Positions 17,284 to 26,037 of a stretch of DNA of 64,000 nucleotides are shown here, in pieces. The translations under genes and the position numbers were made by a program. Numbering within the stretch: the first letter of the stretch is position 1; each line of letters begins with the position of its first letter. The DNA is from DATAUD01 sp035511075 (GTDB lineage: Bacteria > Verrucomicrobiota > Verrucomicrobiia > Limisphaerales > Palsa-1400): positions 149,203-213,202 of the forward strand of contig DATKFW010000108.1 in NCBI GenBank assembly GCA_035511075.1, given 5' to 3'. The notes beneath the pieces were generated by a model, which was given only the letters and a program-made list of their open reading frames with translations, was not told the DNA's origin and did not search any database.

Positions 17284-19125
17284 TCAATAAGTCAGGCCAA
17301 AGCCGTAGGGAAAAAGCGGATTTTGCCCGGCGCTGGCCTGACCTGAAATTTGTTCATTGCTCAGAGGCCACGTACGGGAGAGCTTGCCGGTGGGCTTGTA
17401 ATCGCCGAACAATACATCGGCGACCCCCTGGCCTTCAGTCCCTGGCAGCCAGGCGGCCACGACGGCATCGCTCATCCCCAGTGCCGAATCCAGAATCAAC
17501 GGCCGCCCGGAGATCACTACGGTGATCACCGGCGCTCCGGAATCTTTGGCTCGGCTGATCAGGGCCAAGTCCTTTTGCGAAAGGCTCAAATCCTGACGAT
17601 CCCCGTCCATCTCTGCGTAAGGCATCTCGCCGACGACGACCAGGACCGCATCCGCGCCGGCAGCGTTTTCTCCCGTCGCGGAAGAAGTCACATTGACGCC
17701 GGGAGCCACCGTATTGCGGATTGCAGCCAGGATGGTGGTGCCGCCGCGAATGGTGGGGCCGGCTTGGCCCTGCCAACTGATCGTCCAGCCGCCGCATTGA
17801 ATGCCGATGTCATCGGCAGCCTGGCCCATGACGTGCAGATGTTTAACGTTTTTGGCTAAGGGTAGGGCGTGATTGGCATTCTTGAGCAGAACCAGCGATT
17901 GCCGGACGCATTCGCGAGCCACCTGCCGATGCTCCGGGGAGCCGATGGCCGCGGTCAGGTTCGGATCGACGGCGGTGTTTTGGAAAAGTCCCATCTGAAA
18001 CTTGATCCGCAGAATGCGCGACACCGCGTCGTCAATCCGCGATTGCGGCACTTTTCCTTCCCCGACCAATTCCTTGAGGTCCCCAATGAACTCGATGTAG
18101 TTGTTCGATTGTCCCGGACCGTAAGGAATCATGATCATGTCCAGCCCGGCGTTGATCGAAACGGCCACGTCTGATTTGTAATCGGGCGAAAGCTGGTCAA
18201 TTGCCGCCCAATCTGAAATCAGGAAGCCTTTGAACCCCAGTTCGCCCTTGAGAACGTCGGTAAGAAGGTGCTTGTTGCCGTGCATTTTCATGCCGTTCCA
18301 ACTGCTGTAGGACACCATGATCGAGCCCACACCGGCTTTGATTGCCGCGACATACGGCGGCAGAAACACATTGCGCAACGTCGCCTCGTCACAAACCGTA
18401 TTTCCCTGGTCCACGCCGTCGGTGGTTCCCCCGTCACCCACAAAGTGCTTTGCGGAGGCTAAAACCAGGCTGGATTCCGATAACTGGCTGCCCTGAAGGC
18501 CGCGAATCGCCGCCGCGCCCATTTCGGACACCAAATCCGGAGACTCCCCGAAGCTCTCATACGTGCGCCCCCAGCGTTCATTGCGCACCACCGCGACACA
18601 CGGGGCAAACGCCCACTGAATGCCCGTTCCGGCAACTTCTTCCGCTGCGATGTGCTCCGCCTTTTCCACCAGGGCCGGATTGCGCGTGGCTCCGAGTCCG
18701 ATGTTATGCGGGAAAATGACCGCGCCATCGACGTTATTGTGGCCATGAACGGCGTCAATACCGTAAAGCAGAGGGATTTGGAGCCGGGTTTTTAGCGCCC
18801 AGGACCGGAATTGCTCACAGGATTTCAACCAGCCTTCCGCACTCAAATCCGCAGGGCCATGACCGCCGCCGCTGAGGACGGAGCCGATAAAATATCTCTG
18901 GACGTCGGACTTATTCGCGAGAGCCACAGAATCGGCCTGGGTCATCTGGCCGATTTTTTCGTCGAGCGTCATTTGCGCCAGCAGGGCAGTCACTTGCGAG
19001 TCGTAATTTGAAGATTGTTGAGCGGAAACACCGCGCGGGCAAATAGAAATGATCAACCCCGCCAGGAACACTCCCAGGCAGGCGCGCACACGACTGGTTG
19101 CCGGGCCTGCTTCCACCCCGGGCAT
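17284..19125 (-). CDS. Secreted beta-glucosidase, glycoside hydrolase family 3
   Basis: A GH3 enzyme of 613 residues counted from the ATG at 19125, which gives a clear signal peptide (CLGVFLAGLIISICPRGVSAQ). The N-terminal barrel has MTLDEKIGQMTQ, the KHFVGDGGT motif near 226 and the nucleophile Asp near 305 in GFLISDWAAID. The C-terminal sandwich carries the VVVGEMPYAEMDGDR segment. It most resembles exo-acting beta-1,3/1,4-glucan glucohydrolases. There is no fibronectin-III tail. It is divergent from the GH30 gene (75 bases between starts), which suggests joint control of beta-glucan use. Confidence 0.9.
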   Translation of the reverse strand: MPGVEAGPATSRVRACLGVFLAGLIISICPRGVSAQQSSNYDSQVTALLAQMTLDEKIGQMTQADSVALANKSDVQRYFIGSVLSGGGHGPADLSAEGWLKSCEQFRSWALKTRLQIPLLYGIDAVHGHNNVDGAVIFPHNIGLGATRNPALVEKAEHIAAEEVAGTGIQWAFAPCVAVVRNERWGRTYESFGESPDLVSEMGAAAIRGLQGSQLSESSLVLASAKHFVGDGGTTDGVDQGNTVCDEATLRNVFLPPYVAAIKAGVGSIMVSYSSWNGMKMHGNKHLLTDVLKGELGFKGFLISDWAAIDQLSPDYKSDVAVSINAGLDMIMIPYGPGQSNNYIEFIGDLKELVGEGKVPQSRIDDAVSRILRIKFQMGLFQNTAVDPNLTAAIGSPEHRQVARECVRQSLVLLKNANHALPLAKNVKHLHVMGQAADDIGIQCGGWTISWQGQAGPTIRGGTTILAAIRNTVAPGVNVTSSATGENAAGADAVLVVVGEMPYAEMDGDRQDLSLSQKDLALISRAKDSGAPVITVVISGRPLILDSALGMSDAVVAAWLPGTEGQGVADVLFGDYKPTGKLSRTWPLSNEQISGQASAGQNPLFPYGFGLTY

Positions 19126-19200
19126 TGAACGATGGCGGTTTTTGTGCAACAATCGGCCGATTGGATACACCAACGCAGATTTTTTGCCAGTTCTTTTTAT

Positions 19201-20601
19201 ATGAATCCGACAATGTCTCGGGAAAGCCTCCTCTTTCTCCTAGTCTTCCTATTTTGCTCCGGAAGCAGCCGCGCGCAAGTGCGCGTATGGCTTACCGACC
19301 CGGACAAGTCGATCTTCCTTGAGAAGCAGAGCGCAACCCTTCTTTTTGACGGTGCGACCAATGAAAATTCAACCATAACCGTTGACTCGGGCGAAACGTT
19401 CCAAACCATCGATGGCTTCGGCTGCTGCCTGACCGGAGGCAGCGCGACGCATCTGATCCAAATGAATCCCGCTGATCGCGCTGCCCTGCTAAACGAACTT
19501 TTCGCCACCAACGGCGCCAATATAGGCATCAGCTACTTGCGCGTGAGCATCGGGTCTTCCGATCTCAACGATCACGCTTTCTCTTACGACGATTTGCCCG
19601 CCGGTCAAACCGACACCGACATGGCGAATTTCAGCCTGGCGCCAGACGGCGCGGCGGTCCTTCCGATCCTGAAGGAAATCGTTGCGGTCAATCCTGCCAT
19701 CAAGATTCTTGGATCGCCGTGGTCCGCCCCGCCGTGGATGAAAGACTCGGACGACACCCGGGGCGGCAGCCTGAAGCCCGAGTTTTATGACGCCTATGCG
19801 AGGTATTTCGTAAAATACATCGAAGGCATGAAGGCCATGGGGATTGAAATTGACGCAATCACCGTTCAGAACGAACCTTTGAATCCCAACAATAATCCCA
19901 GCATGTTCATGTCCGCCCGCCAACAAGCGGACTTCATCAAGAACAACCTGGGGCCGGCCTTTCGCTCCGCCGGGATCAACACCAAAATCATTGTTTACGA
20001 CCACAACTGCGACCATCCCGACTATCCCATTTGGATCCTGAACGATCCCGGAGCCGCGAAATATGTGGACGGCTCCGCGTTTCATTTGTATGCGGGTAAA
20101 ATTAGCGCGCTATCGCAGGTCCACAATGCTCACCCGGACAAGGCGCTTTATTTCACCGAACAATGGATGGACGCCCGTTCAAGTTTCAAGAGAAGCTTCG
20201 ATCTGCACATCCGTGATTTGGTCATCGGCGCCACTCGCAACTGGAGCCGAAACGTGCTGGAATGGAATCTGGCCTCCGATTCCGAATACGAACCGCATAC
20301 AGACCGGGGGGGATGCGACCGTTGCCAGGGCGCCATTACCATCGACGGAAACAAAGTGACTCGCAACGCCGGGTATTATGTCATGGCGCACGCCGCGAAG
20401 TTCGTCCGACCCGGCTCCATTCGGATCGGCTCCAACTACCTCCAAGCCCTCCCCAACGTGGCCTTCGAGGCCCCGGACGGTCAAAAGATTCTGTTAGTCC
20501 TCAACAACAGCCAATCACCCCGGCCTTTCAATATCCGTTACGGGGGCAAACAGGCCGCGTCCACATTAAATGGCGGAGCCGTTGGAACGTACGTTTGGTA
20601 G
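19201..20601 (+). CDS. Secreted glycoside hydrolase family 30 (glucosylceramidase-like / endo-glucanase type)
   Basis: A 466-residue GH30 enzyme with a signal peptide (LLFLLVFLFCSGSSRAQ); a second ATG four codons later (19213) is also possible. The family start motif TIDGFGCCLTGGSA is present. The acid/base Glu is in TVQNEPLNP near residue 225 and the nucleophile Glu is in YFTEQW near residue 320. The C-terminal beta domain ends with STLNGGAVGTYVW. Members hydrolyse beta-1,6-glucan or beta-glucosides; the exact substrate is uncertain. It is transcribed divergently from the GH3 gene. Confidence 0.9.
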   Translation: MNPTMSRESLLFLLVFLFCSGSSRAQVRVWLTDPDKSIFLEKQSATLLFDGATNENSTITVDSGETFQTIDGFGCCLTGGSATHLIQMNPADRAALLNELFATNGANIGISYLRVSIGSSDLNDHAFSYDDLPAGQTDTDMANFSLAPDGAAVLPILKEIVAVNPAIKILGSPWSAPPWMKDSDDTRGGSLKPEFYDAYARYFVKYIEGMKAMGIEIDAITVQNEPLNPNNNPSMFMSARQQADFIKNNLGPAFRSAGINTKIIVYDHNCDHPDYPIWILNDPGAAKYVDGSAFHLYAGKISALSQVHNAHPDKALYFTEQWMDARSSFKRSFDLHIRDLVIGATRNWSRNVLEWNLASDSEYEPHTDRGGCDRCQGAITIDGNKVTRNAGYYVMAHAAKFVRPGSIRIGSNYLQALPNVAFEAPDGQKILLVLNNSQSPRPFNIRYGGKQAASTLNGGAVGTYVW

Positions 20602-20619
20602 GCGGTCCCCTGGGCCGCC
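20601..20619 (+). terminator. Hairpin between the convergent GH30 and fucosidase genes
   Basis: GGCGG and CCGCC pair, with an inner CCC/GGG and one bulged T, directly behind the GH30 stop codon. It is followed by a short pyrimidine stretch (TTTCTTCCC) and no long T-run, so termination would be modest. Confidence 0.35.
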
Positions 20620-20642
20620 ATTTCTTCCCGCGCCGCGCCGTC

Positions 20643-22205
20643 TCAATTTGACGGCGGAGCAACCGGAGTCAAATGGCTCCCGGTAATTTTCAACGAGCAA
20701 GTCAAGTCGCTTAATTTCTTGTCCGGCAAATCTACCGTCAATCCTTCTGTGTTCTGAGAGAATGTCAGTTTGCCCTTGTAACCAAGCAATTTCACGCGGC
20801 TGATTCGGTTCACGTCCGCATTCCCGGTCTTGGCGAGCGACTTGATGACAACCCTTCCGTCATCCGGCCAGCCCAGGGCGATGGCGTAAAGCGCGTTGCC
20901 CTTTGTCGTGAAGCGGATGTCGTTTGCCGTGTATTGAAAGTTCTCCCTGAACGCGCCGCCCTTGGCCCTGACCCCTCCCTCGCCATAAACCAACCACGGA
21001 CGCGTGCCATAGATCGCCTCGCCGTTGACGGCCGTCCAGTCTGCCAACTGCCGTAGCATGGTCTGCACTTCGGGATCCAGCGAACCATCGGGGCGCAGCA
21101 CGACGTTTAGCAGAAGATTGCCGTTCTTACTGGTGATGTCCACAAGCATGTGAACGATCCAACTCACCGGCTGGTATTTCCAGTGCCGGTTGTAAAACCA
21201 ATCGCCAATCGAAGTGTCCGTCTGCCACGGATACGGGCTGATGCCGCCGTTGACACCGCGTTCGTAGTCCTGCACCCAGCGCCCTTCGGACGGCTGCTTG
21301 CAATTATAGACGGCTGTGAGCTTGCCGTGATGGCGCTCCATGTTGTCGTTATAAAAATTGGCGATTTGGCTCAAACCCACCTCGTTGCCGAAGGGCACGC
21401 CGCCGTCGCTGTAAAGCAATTCGGGATGGTAGTTGTCCACCAATTCCTTGATTTCATCGAACCATTGCTGCTGCCAGCGCGGGTTCTTGCTATACCACCC
21501 GGTGTCGTCCGGGTCGGCGGGAAAATGGTACAGGTCCCAATAATTTGAATTGGCCCCGTCGTACGGCACGCCGGCCATCGGACCGGTCTTGTCGGCTTTG
21601 TGCGCATCCTGAAACCAGGTGAAACTGGCGCCCAGATGCTCCGAGACGCCGAAGGGCAGGCCCTCCTTCCGGGCGGCTTTTTGCCAGTCGCCCACCACGT
21701 CGCGATGCGGCCCGTAATTGACGGCATTCCATTTGTGCAACGCCGAATTCCACAGGAAAAAATCATCGTGATGCGAACCCATGCTGACGAAATACCGTGC
21801 GCCGGCCTTTTTATAGAGTGCCATGAGCTTTTCCGGCTCCCATTTCTCCGCTTTCCACAACGGAATGATGTCCTTCCAGCCGTTGGTCGAAGGATGTCCG
21901 TAGCGCGCCAGGTGATCCTCGTAATCCGCCGAACCTTGCTGATACATCTTGCGCGCATACCAATCGCCCTCCATCGGCACCGCCTGGGGACCCCAATGCG
22001 CCCAGATCCCAAACTTCGCATCGCGAAACCACTCTGGGCAGATGTAGTTTGTCAGCGAATCCATCGTGCCGGAGAATTTTCCGGGAGCAATCTGCAGATC
22101 CGCCGCGCGAGATTGAAGTTGCCCCATGGCCAGCGATGCGGCGAAGCTGGCGCACGCGAGCACACTATTGGTCTTCTTCGAACGCTGGCCGGGGTACAAT
22201 TTCAT
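20643..22205 (-). CDS. Secreted alpha-L-fucosidase, glycoside hydrolase family 29
   Basis: A GH29 fucosidase of 520 residues from the ATG at 22205. Upstream in-frame sequence reaches into the tRNA gene and cannot be coding. A signal-like stretch (VLACASFAASLAMGQLQSRA) is followed by the family motifs PEWFRDAKFGIWAHWG, KKAGARYFVSMGSHHDDF and the nucleophile Asp near residue 267 in LLYSDGGVPFGNE. The beta-sandwich tail is present. It would release terminal fucose from glycans outside the cytoplasm. It lies convergent to the GH30 gene, adding to a small carbohydrate-degrading block. Confidence 0.92.
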   Translation of the reverse strand: MKLYPGQRSKKTNSVLACASFAASLAMGQLQSRAADLQIAPGKFSGTMDSLTNYICPEWFRDAKFGIWAHWGPQAVPMEGDWYARKMYQQGSADYEDHLARYGHPSTNGWKDIIPLWKAEKWEPEKLMALYKKAGARYFVSMGSHHDDFFLWNSALHKWNAVNYGPHRDVVGDWQKAARKEGLPFGVSEHLGASFTWFQDAHKADKTGPMAGVPYDGANSNYWDLYHFPADPDDTGWYSKNPRWQQQWFDEIKELVDNYHPELLYSDGGVPFGNEVGLSQIANFYNDNMERHHGKLTAVYNCKQPSEGRWVQDYERGVNGGISPYPWQTDTSIGDWFYNRHWKYQPVSWIVHMLVDITSKNGNLLLNVVLRPDGSLDPEVQTMLRQLADWTAVNGEAIYGTRPWLVYGEGGVRAKGGAFRENFQYTANDIRFTTKGNALYAIALGWPDDGRVVIKSLAKTGNADVNRISRVKLLGYKGKLTFSQNTEGLTVDLPDKKLSDLTCSLKITGSHLTPVAPPSN

Positions 22206-22376
22206 TGCCCGGACAATACACATTGGATTGATTGCACACAACGCGGGAGATTCCGAACAAGCTCGCCGCCCGTCGGCGAACTCTGTGAACGTGTTAAAGC
22301 CCGGCGATTTTGTTGAACTAAAGTTCAGGGAAAATTGAATTCCTCCGCTGCGAATTCCCGTTTTCCAGTCCGGGAT

Positions 22377-22451
22377 GGTGGGCCCGGCAGGTTTCGAACC
22401 TGCGACCAAGCGATTATGAGTCGCCTGCTCTAACCCCTGAGCTACGGGCCA
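22377..22451 (-). tRNA. tRNA-Ile2 (anticodon CAU, lysidine-modified type)
   Basis: The cloverleaf folds with D-arm GCTC/GAGC, anticodon stem GGCGA/TCGCT around the loop CTCATAA, T-arm GCAGG-TTCGAAA-CCTGC, and an encoded CCA. The D-arm-to-anticodon region is almost identical to E. coli tRNA-Ile2, whose CAU anticodon is modified by TilS to read AUA, and unlike elongator tRNA-Met. The acceptor stem is odd: 5' TGGCCCG faces 3' CGGGCCC, leaving a U1-C72 mismatch. Another copy of the 5' end at about 25.9 kb has G at position 1 and would pair perfectly. End coordinates are accurate to about one base. Confidence 0.85.
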
Positions 22452-22661
22452 AACCCATTCAGTTTAGCCGCATAGAACGCAAAGACCACAAGGAATATGT
22501 TGATCAAACCTCCCCGCAGCGACTCGGTCTCCTGGCGGATTGTGGAGGTGGGGCGGGCGTGCCGGGCTTCAATCTGGGACCCGTCGCCCTTAAGCTTGTT
22601 TAATGCACTAATAACTGTCCCAGGAAGGCTTGGCGATCGAGTTAGATTGTTGCGAGAGGTT

Positions 22662-23081
22662 CTATTTAACGGGTCGAGTCCAATTCCCGATATCGTCAAC
22701 GGTGTCGGGAATGCCGTCCGGACCGCAGGAGAAAACATCGAATTCATCCGGGTTATGACGCCCTGGGCAGCGATAGACATATTCATGTCCCCAACGGTCC
22801 TTGGGCACATCTATCGCATTCAAATAAGGGCCAAGCCAATTAGCTCCTGCGGGAAGTGTCGGCGGTCGTTTCAACAAAGCACGCAACCCCTCCGTCGTCG
22901 TTGGGAGGCGGCCGCAATCAACTTGGAAATCTTTGAGAGCAATCTTAAAGGAAAAATTGATTGCGAGGGTTTCCTTCGGACGGTGTGCATGTAAGATGCT
23001 TCTGCGTACTGGATTTCGCAGCAGGACTAACACCGTCACGAATAAAATGATCAGAATCGCGGCGATGTATTTACGGTTCAT
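22662..23081 (-). CDS. GspG-like pseudopilin-related protein without a prepilin cleavage motif
   Basis: The last 80 residues are a good match to the globular end of the major type II secretion pseudopilin GspG: LPTTTEGLRALL, WLGPYL, the RWGHEYVYRCPG motif and the calcium-binding SCGPDGIPDTVDDIGNW end. The N-terminus has a membrane helix (YIAAILIILFVTVLVLL), but the prepilin signature GFTLxE is missing. It would therefore not be processed by prepilin peptidase and may stay as a membrane-anchored domain. About 139 residues from the ATG at 23081; the frame is open to 23126. It lies alone inside the segment flanked by the tRNA-Ile2 repeats. Confidence 0.65.
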   Translation of the reverse strand: MNRKYIAAILIILFVTVLVLLRNPVRRSILHAHRPKETLAINFSFKIALKDFQVDCGRLPTTTEGLRALLKRPPTLPAGANWLGPYLNAIDVPKDRWGHEYVYRCPGRHNPDEFDVFSCGPDGIPDTVDDIGNWTRPVK

Positions 23082-23589
23082 GCCTCGACATTCGTTATTG
23101 AGAAGTACTTGGTAAAACTCATGCACTTAGCGTGCCAATGGAGGATGAGACCAATTCACCTGCGAAACACTGCGCTTTTCAACGAAGGATTTGATCGAGA
23201 AGTCTAAAGAATGCGCACAGGTGCGCAAAGAATGCGCAACCGTCTGCTTCGTCGCTCTCCGCGCCAGATTTGATGCAATCTGATACTGTTTGGTGTTTTT
23301 CAGGCAAATTCGGGTTGATTCAGGATGACATCGATTTGACAAAGCCCTTGTGAACATTGGCCGGGATGGCTGCTGATGACTCAGAAACATAGTCTTGACA
23401 TGTTATGGGCGCCTGCTCGGAGCCAGGTGCTACAGCCCGTCGTTCCCAATCATTTTGCCCCTGAGGCCTTCGTCTATTCCATCTCATGAATCCGTGGCAC
23501 GACATCGATCCCGTCGCCTTTATTGATTGACATTTTTAGTGACTGAGTGTCCAATCGAATGTTATTCGATGTCAAAACCATAACGCCGT
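23082..23589. other. 508-base stretch without a supported gene
   Basis: Short frames here have no recognisable family. The one clear feature is a perfect palindrome, TGCGCAC-AG-GTGCGCA at 23212-23227, followed by a further TGCGCA at 23233-23238, which looks like a protein-binding site. No terminator or RNA structure was recognised. Confidence 0.4.
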
Positions 23590-25053
23590 GTGAATGCCAC
23601 AACCACCAGGCTGACAATCGTGTTGGGGGCTTGTTTGTTGTTCGCGGAATCGCTCGTGGCGCAAAGCATCCAATTTCCCTGGAGCGGGTTCGCCCACACG
23701 CCCCAACATGACTGCATTTCACAGGTCCGTTCTCAGCCATTGAACCGAATCAAATGGATGACTCCCGTGGTTCAAGGAACCGCGAACGAATACGCTCACT
23801 TCAGCGCGCCAGTGATCACCCGATCCAATACGGTGATCTTTCCAATGAATTTGACGAACGCGGGTTTTCGATTCGTGATTGAAGCTTTGGCGGGCGCAAC
23901 CGGCCAAACCAACTGGGTGCAGGCGACGGATTACTCCGGACCGTTCTCGACAGATTTCATCTGTCCCCTGGCGTTAACCCCCAAGAACCGCCTTTATGTC
24001 GCGGGATTGGGTGGAACCGTTTTTTACTCTGACACCCCTGACGCGGCGGCCCCGCCTTCGTTTACGCGCACGGCGTTTTACGGCTTAAACAACTACATGA
24101 CTAACACAAACGTCTTTGATTCCCATATCCACATTTCCACGCCAATTACCGTGGACCGTTATGGCGACATATTTTTCGGTTTCCAAGTTACAGGCCCTAC
24201 GCCGCTCGGGACACAAGGCGGACTGGCCCGGATCGATTTCAACGGCACCGGTTCATGGATCAGCGCCGCGACCGCAGTCGGTACCACGAATAACTCCCAG
24301 CCGCTATCAGAGAGCGCCCCGGCGCTGAGTCACGACGAAAAAACTATTTATGTCGCGTTCACCAGTGGCATCGAAAATCCTTTGACTTACCTTGCGGCCA
24401 TCGATAGTCGGACCATGACCCGGGTCGCAGCCGTGCATCTCATTGATCCTGAATACGACAGCAACCCCGGCGGAGCCAGCTCGACCGCCTCACCCACCGT
24501 TGGCCCCGATGGCGACGTTTATTTTGGCGTGCTGGGAACTTATGGTACGGAAAACGGCGGTGGCGGCTGGCTGCTGCACTTCGACAGCACCCTTTCTGTA
24601 TCCAAAATTCCAGGCCCCTTCGGCTGGGACGTGACCGATTCAATTGTTAACGCGTCGCTTGTCCCATCGTACACGGGAAACTCCACCTACCTGCTGGCGA
24701 CCAAGTACAACAATTACACTACCGGAAAATATTACATGGCGCTCTTCGATCCGCAGCAAGGCGTTAGCAATTCAACTCATGTCACCGCAATGGCGGCAGT
24801 CCTTAAAATCCCAAGTCCAAACGCCTTTGAATGGTGCATCAATTCCGCCGCGGTCGATCCTTTCACCAAATCCGTTCTGGCCAACAATGAGGATGGTAAT
24901 CTCTATCGCTGGGACCTCACGCGCAATCAATTGACTGAAAGCGTTGCTTTGACAACAACCCAGTCCGGAGAAGCTTACACCCCAACCGTCATCGGCGTGG
25001 ACGGAACGGTATATGCGATTAACCACGGCTACTTGTTCGCCGTGGGACAGTGA
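23590..25053 (+). CDS. Secreted quinoprotein/WD-like propeller protein
   Basis: A 487-residue exported protein beginning with GTG. It has a signal peptide (LTIVLGACLLFAESLVAQ) followed by a beta-propeller with repeated strands such as PVITRSNTVIFPM, PTVGPDGDVYFGVLGT and NNEDGNLYRWDL, characteristic of PQQ-like or pyrrolo-quinoline propellers. No catalytic residues or haem motifs are visible. It overlaps the next secreted protein by four bases (ATGA), so the pair is translated together. It lies inside the segment bounded by the tRNA-Ile2 repeats. Confidence 0.65.
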   Translation: MNATTTRLTIVLGACLLFAESLVAQSIQFPWSGFAHTPQHDCISQVRSQPLNRIKWMTPVVQGTANEYAHFSAPVITRSNTVIFPMNLTNAGFRFVIEALAGATGQTNWVQATDYSGPFSTDFICPLALTPKNRLYVAGLGGTVFYSDTPDAAAPPSFTRTAFYGLNNYMTNTNVFDSHIHISTPITVDRYGDIFFGFQVTGPTPLGTQGGLARIDFNGTGSWISAATAVGTTNNSQPLSESAPALSHDEKTIYVAFTSGIENPLTYLAAIDSRTMTRVAAVHLIDPEYDSNPGGASSTASPTVGPDGDVYFGVLGTYGTENGGGGWLLHFDSTLSVSKIPGPFGWDVTDSIVNASLVPSYTGNSTYLLATKYNNYTTGKYYMALFDPQQGVSNSTHVTAMAAVLKIPSPNAFEWCINSAAVDPFTKSVLANNEDGNLYRWDLTRNQLTESVALTTTQSGEAYTPTVIGVDGTVYAINHGYLFAVGQ

Positions 25054-25859
25054 TGATGAAAGCTGCCCTTTATATTCTGGCATCGATGCTGTTGATGGCT
25101 GCCTCGGCCCGGGCCCAGCTTTCGTTCGTCTTGACTCCGAGTGACGAAATTGGAACGGCCACCAATGAAATCGCTTTCGATGGGGCGCTGACGAACACCG
25201 GCTCAACCAACTTTTACCTCAACGACATTCAGTGCGTCTTGCTCCTGTCCGCGTCGAACACATTGCGCGTTGACACAAACGGCTTCTACGCGAATGTACC
25301 GGGAATTCTTTTGCCGGGCGAAACGTACACGGATGTCGTTTTCGGCGTCAATCTCGGCGCGGTGGCGGCGCCGGGCGTTTACAACGGCACGATAACGATT
25401 CTTGGCGGCTCAAACATATTCGCCGAATCGAATCTTGCCACAGGCTCCTTCCAGGTTTCGCTGCCCGACACCGTCGGCGACGGCATTCCCGACTGGTGGC
25501 GTCAACTTTATTTCGGCGGCGACGGTTCAACCAGCAACAACCAGTCCTGCGCCACCTGTGATGCCGACGCCACAGGCGATGACAACACATTCAAGTACGT
25601 GGTCGGCCTGAATCCGACAAACCCCGCCTCTGTTTTTTCGCTGTCAATTACAACCACCAACCCCGTTGCCCTCTCCTTCGGCCCAGTCTCCTCCGGCCGA
25701 ATCGTTACTCCGCAATACACGGAAAACATTTCCAGCGGCCTGTGGCAATCCCTGGCCGATCCGATCACCACGCAATCAAACGGCAGCCAATTTTCCGTCA
25801 CGGACCCCGCCCCGTTGATGGGTAATCGCTTCTACCGCATCCAAATTGGTTTTCCTTAA
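25050..25859 (+). CDS. Secreted protein with DGIPDWW-type C-terminal region
   Basis: A 269-residue exported protein with signal peptide (LYILASMLLMAASARAQ). The first half is beta-rich and Asn/Thr-rich, with no family I can name. The second half has GDGIPDWWRQLYFGGDG, then CDADATGDDNTFKYVVGLNPTNPASVF. This combination of a calcium-binding-like repeat and a short beta domain ending FYRIQIGF ends many Verrucomicrobia secreted proteins; a sorting or anchoring role is often assumed but not established. It is coupled to the propeller gene upstream. Confidence 0.6.
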   Translation: MMMKAALYILASMLLMAASARAQLSFVLTPSDEIGTATNEIAFDGALTNTGSTNFYLNDIQCVLLLSASNTLRVDTNGFYANVPGILLPGETYTDVVFGVNLGAVAAPGVYNGTITILGGSNIFAESNLATGSFQVSLPDTVGDGIPDWWRQLYFGGDGSTSNNQSCATCDADATGDDNTFKYVVGLNPTNPASVFSLSITTTNPVALSFGPVSSGRIVTPQYTENISSGLWQSLADPITTQSNGSQFSVTDPAPLMGNRFYRIQIGFP

Positions 25860-25901
25860 GAGCGTGTTTTGAAAATAGATCCGAGTCGGGATTGGGCGCG
25901 C

Positions 25902-25964
25902 GAGCTACGGGCCCAACCCATGCAGTCTGTGCGAATGAAACACGATAACCACAAGGAAAACGTT
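25902..25964 (-). repeat. Diverged second copy of the tRNA-Ile2 5' end and its upstream region
   Basis: Twelve bases (GAGCTACGGGCC on the plus strand) are identical to 22439-22450 in the tRNA gene. The next 50 bases match the tRNA's upstream flank at roughly 70 percent (shared blocks CAGT and CCACAAGGAA). Read on the minus strand, this copy begins GGGCCCG-TAGCTC, which pairs perfectly with the 3' acceptor strand CGGGCCC of the tRNA at 22.38 kb; the resident 5' end does not. The rest of a tRNA is absent here, so this is a fragment and not a gene. Confidence 0.6.
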
Positions 25965-26037
25965 TTGTGGTGCAAATATCCGTGCCTTCCGGAAGTGCGA
26001 TTGTGGTTTCGTGTTGACCACTCCTGTCCGCCGTGAC

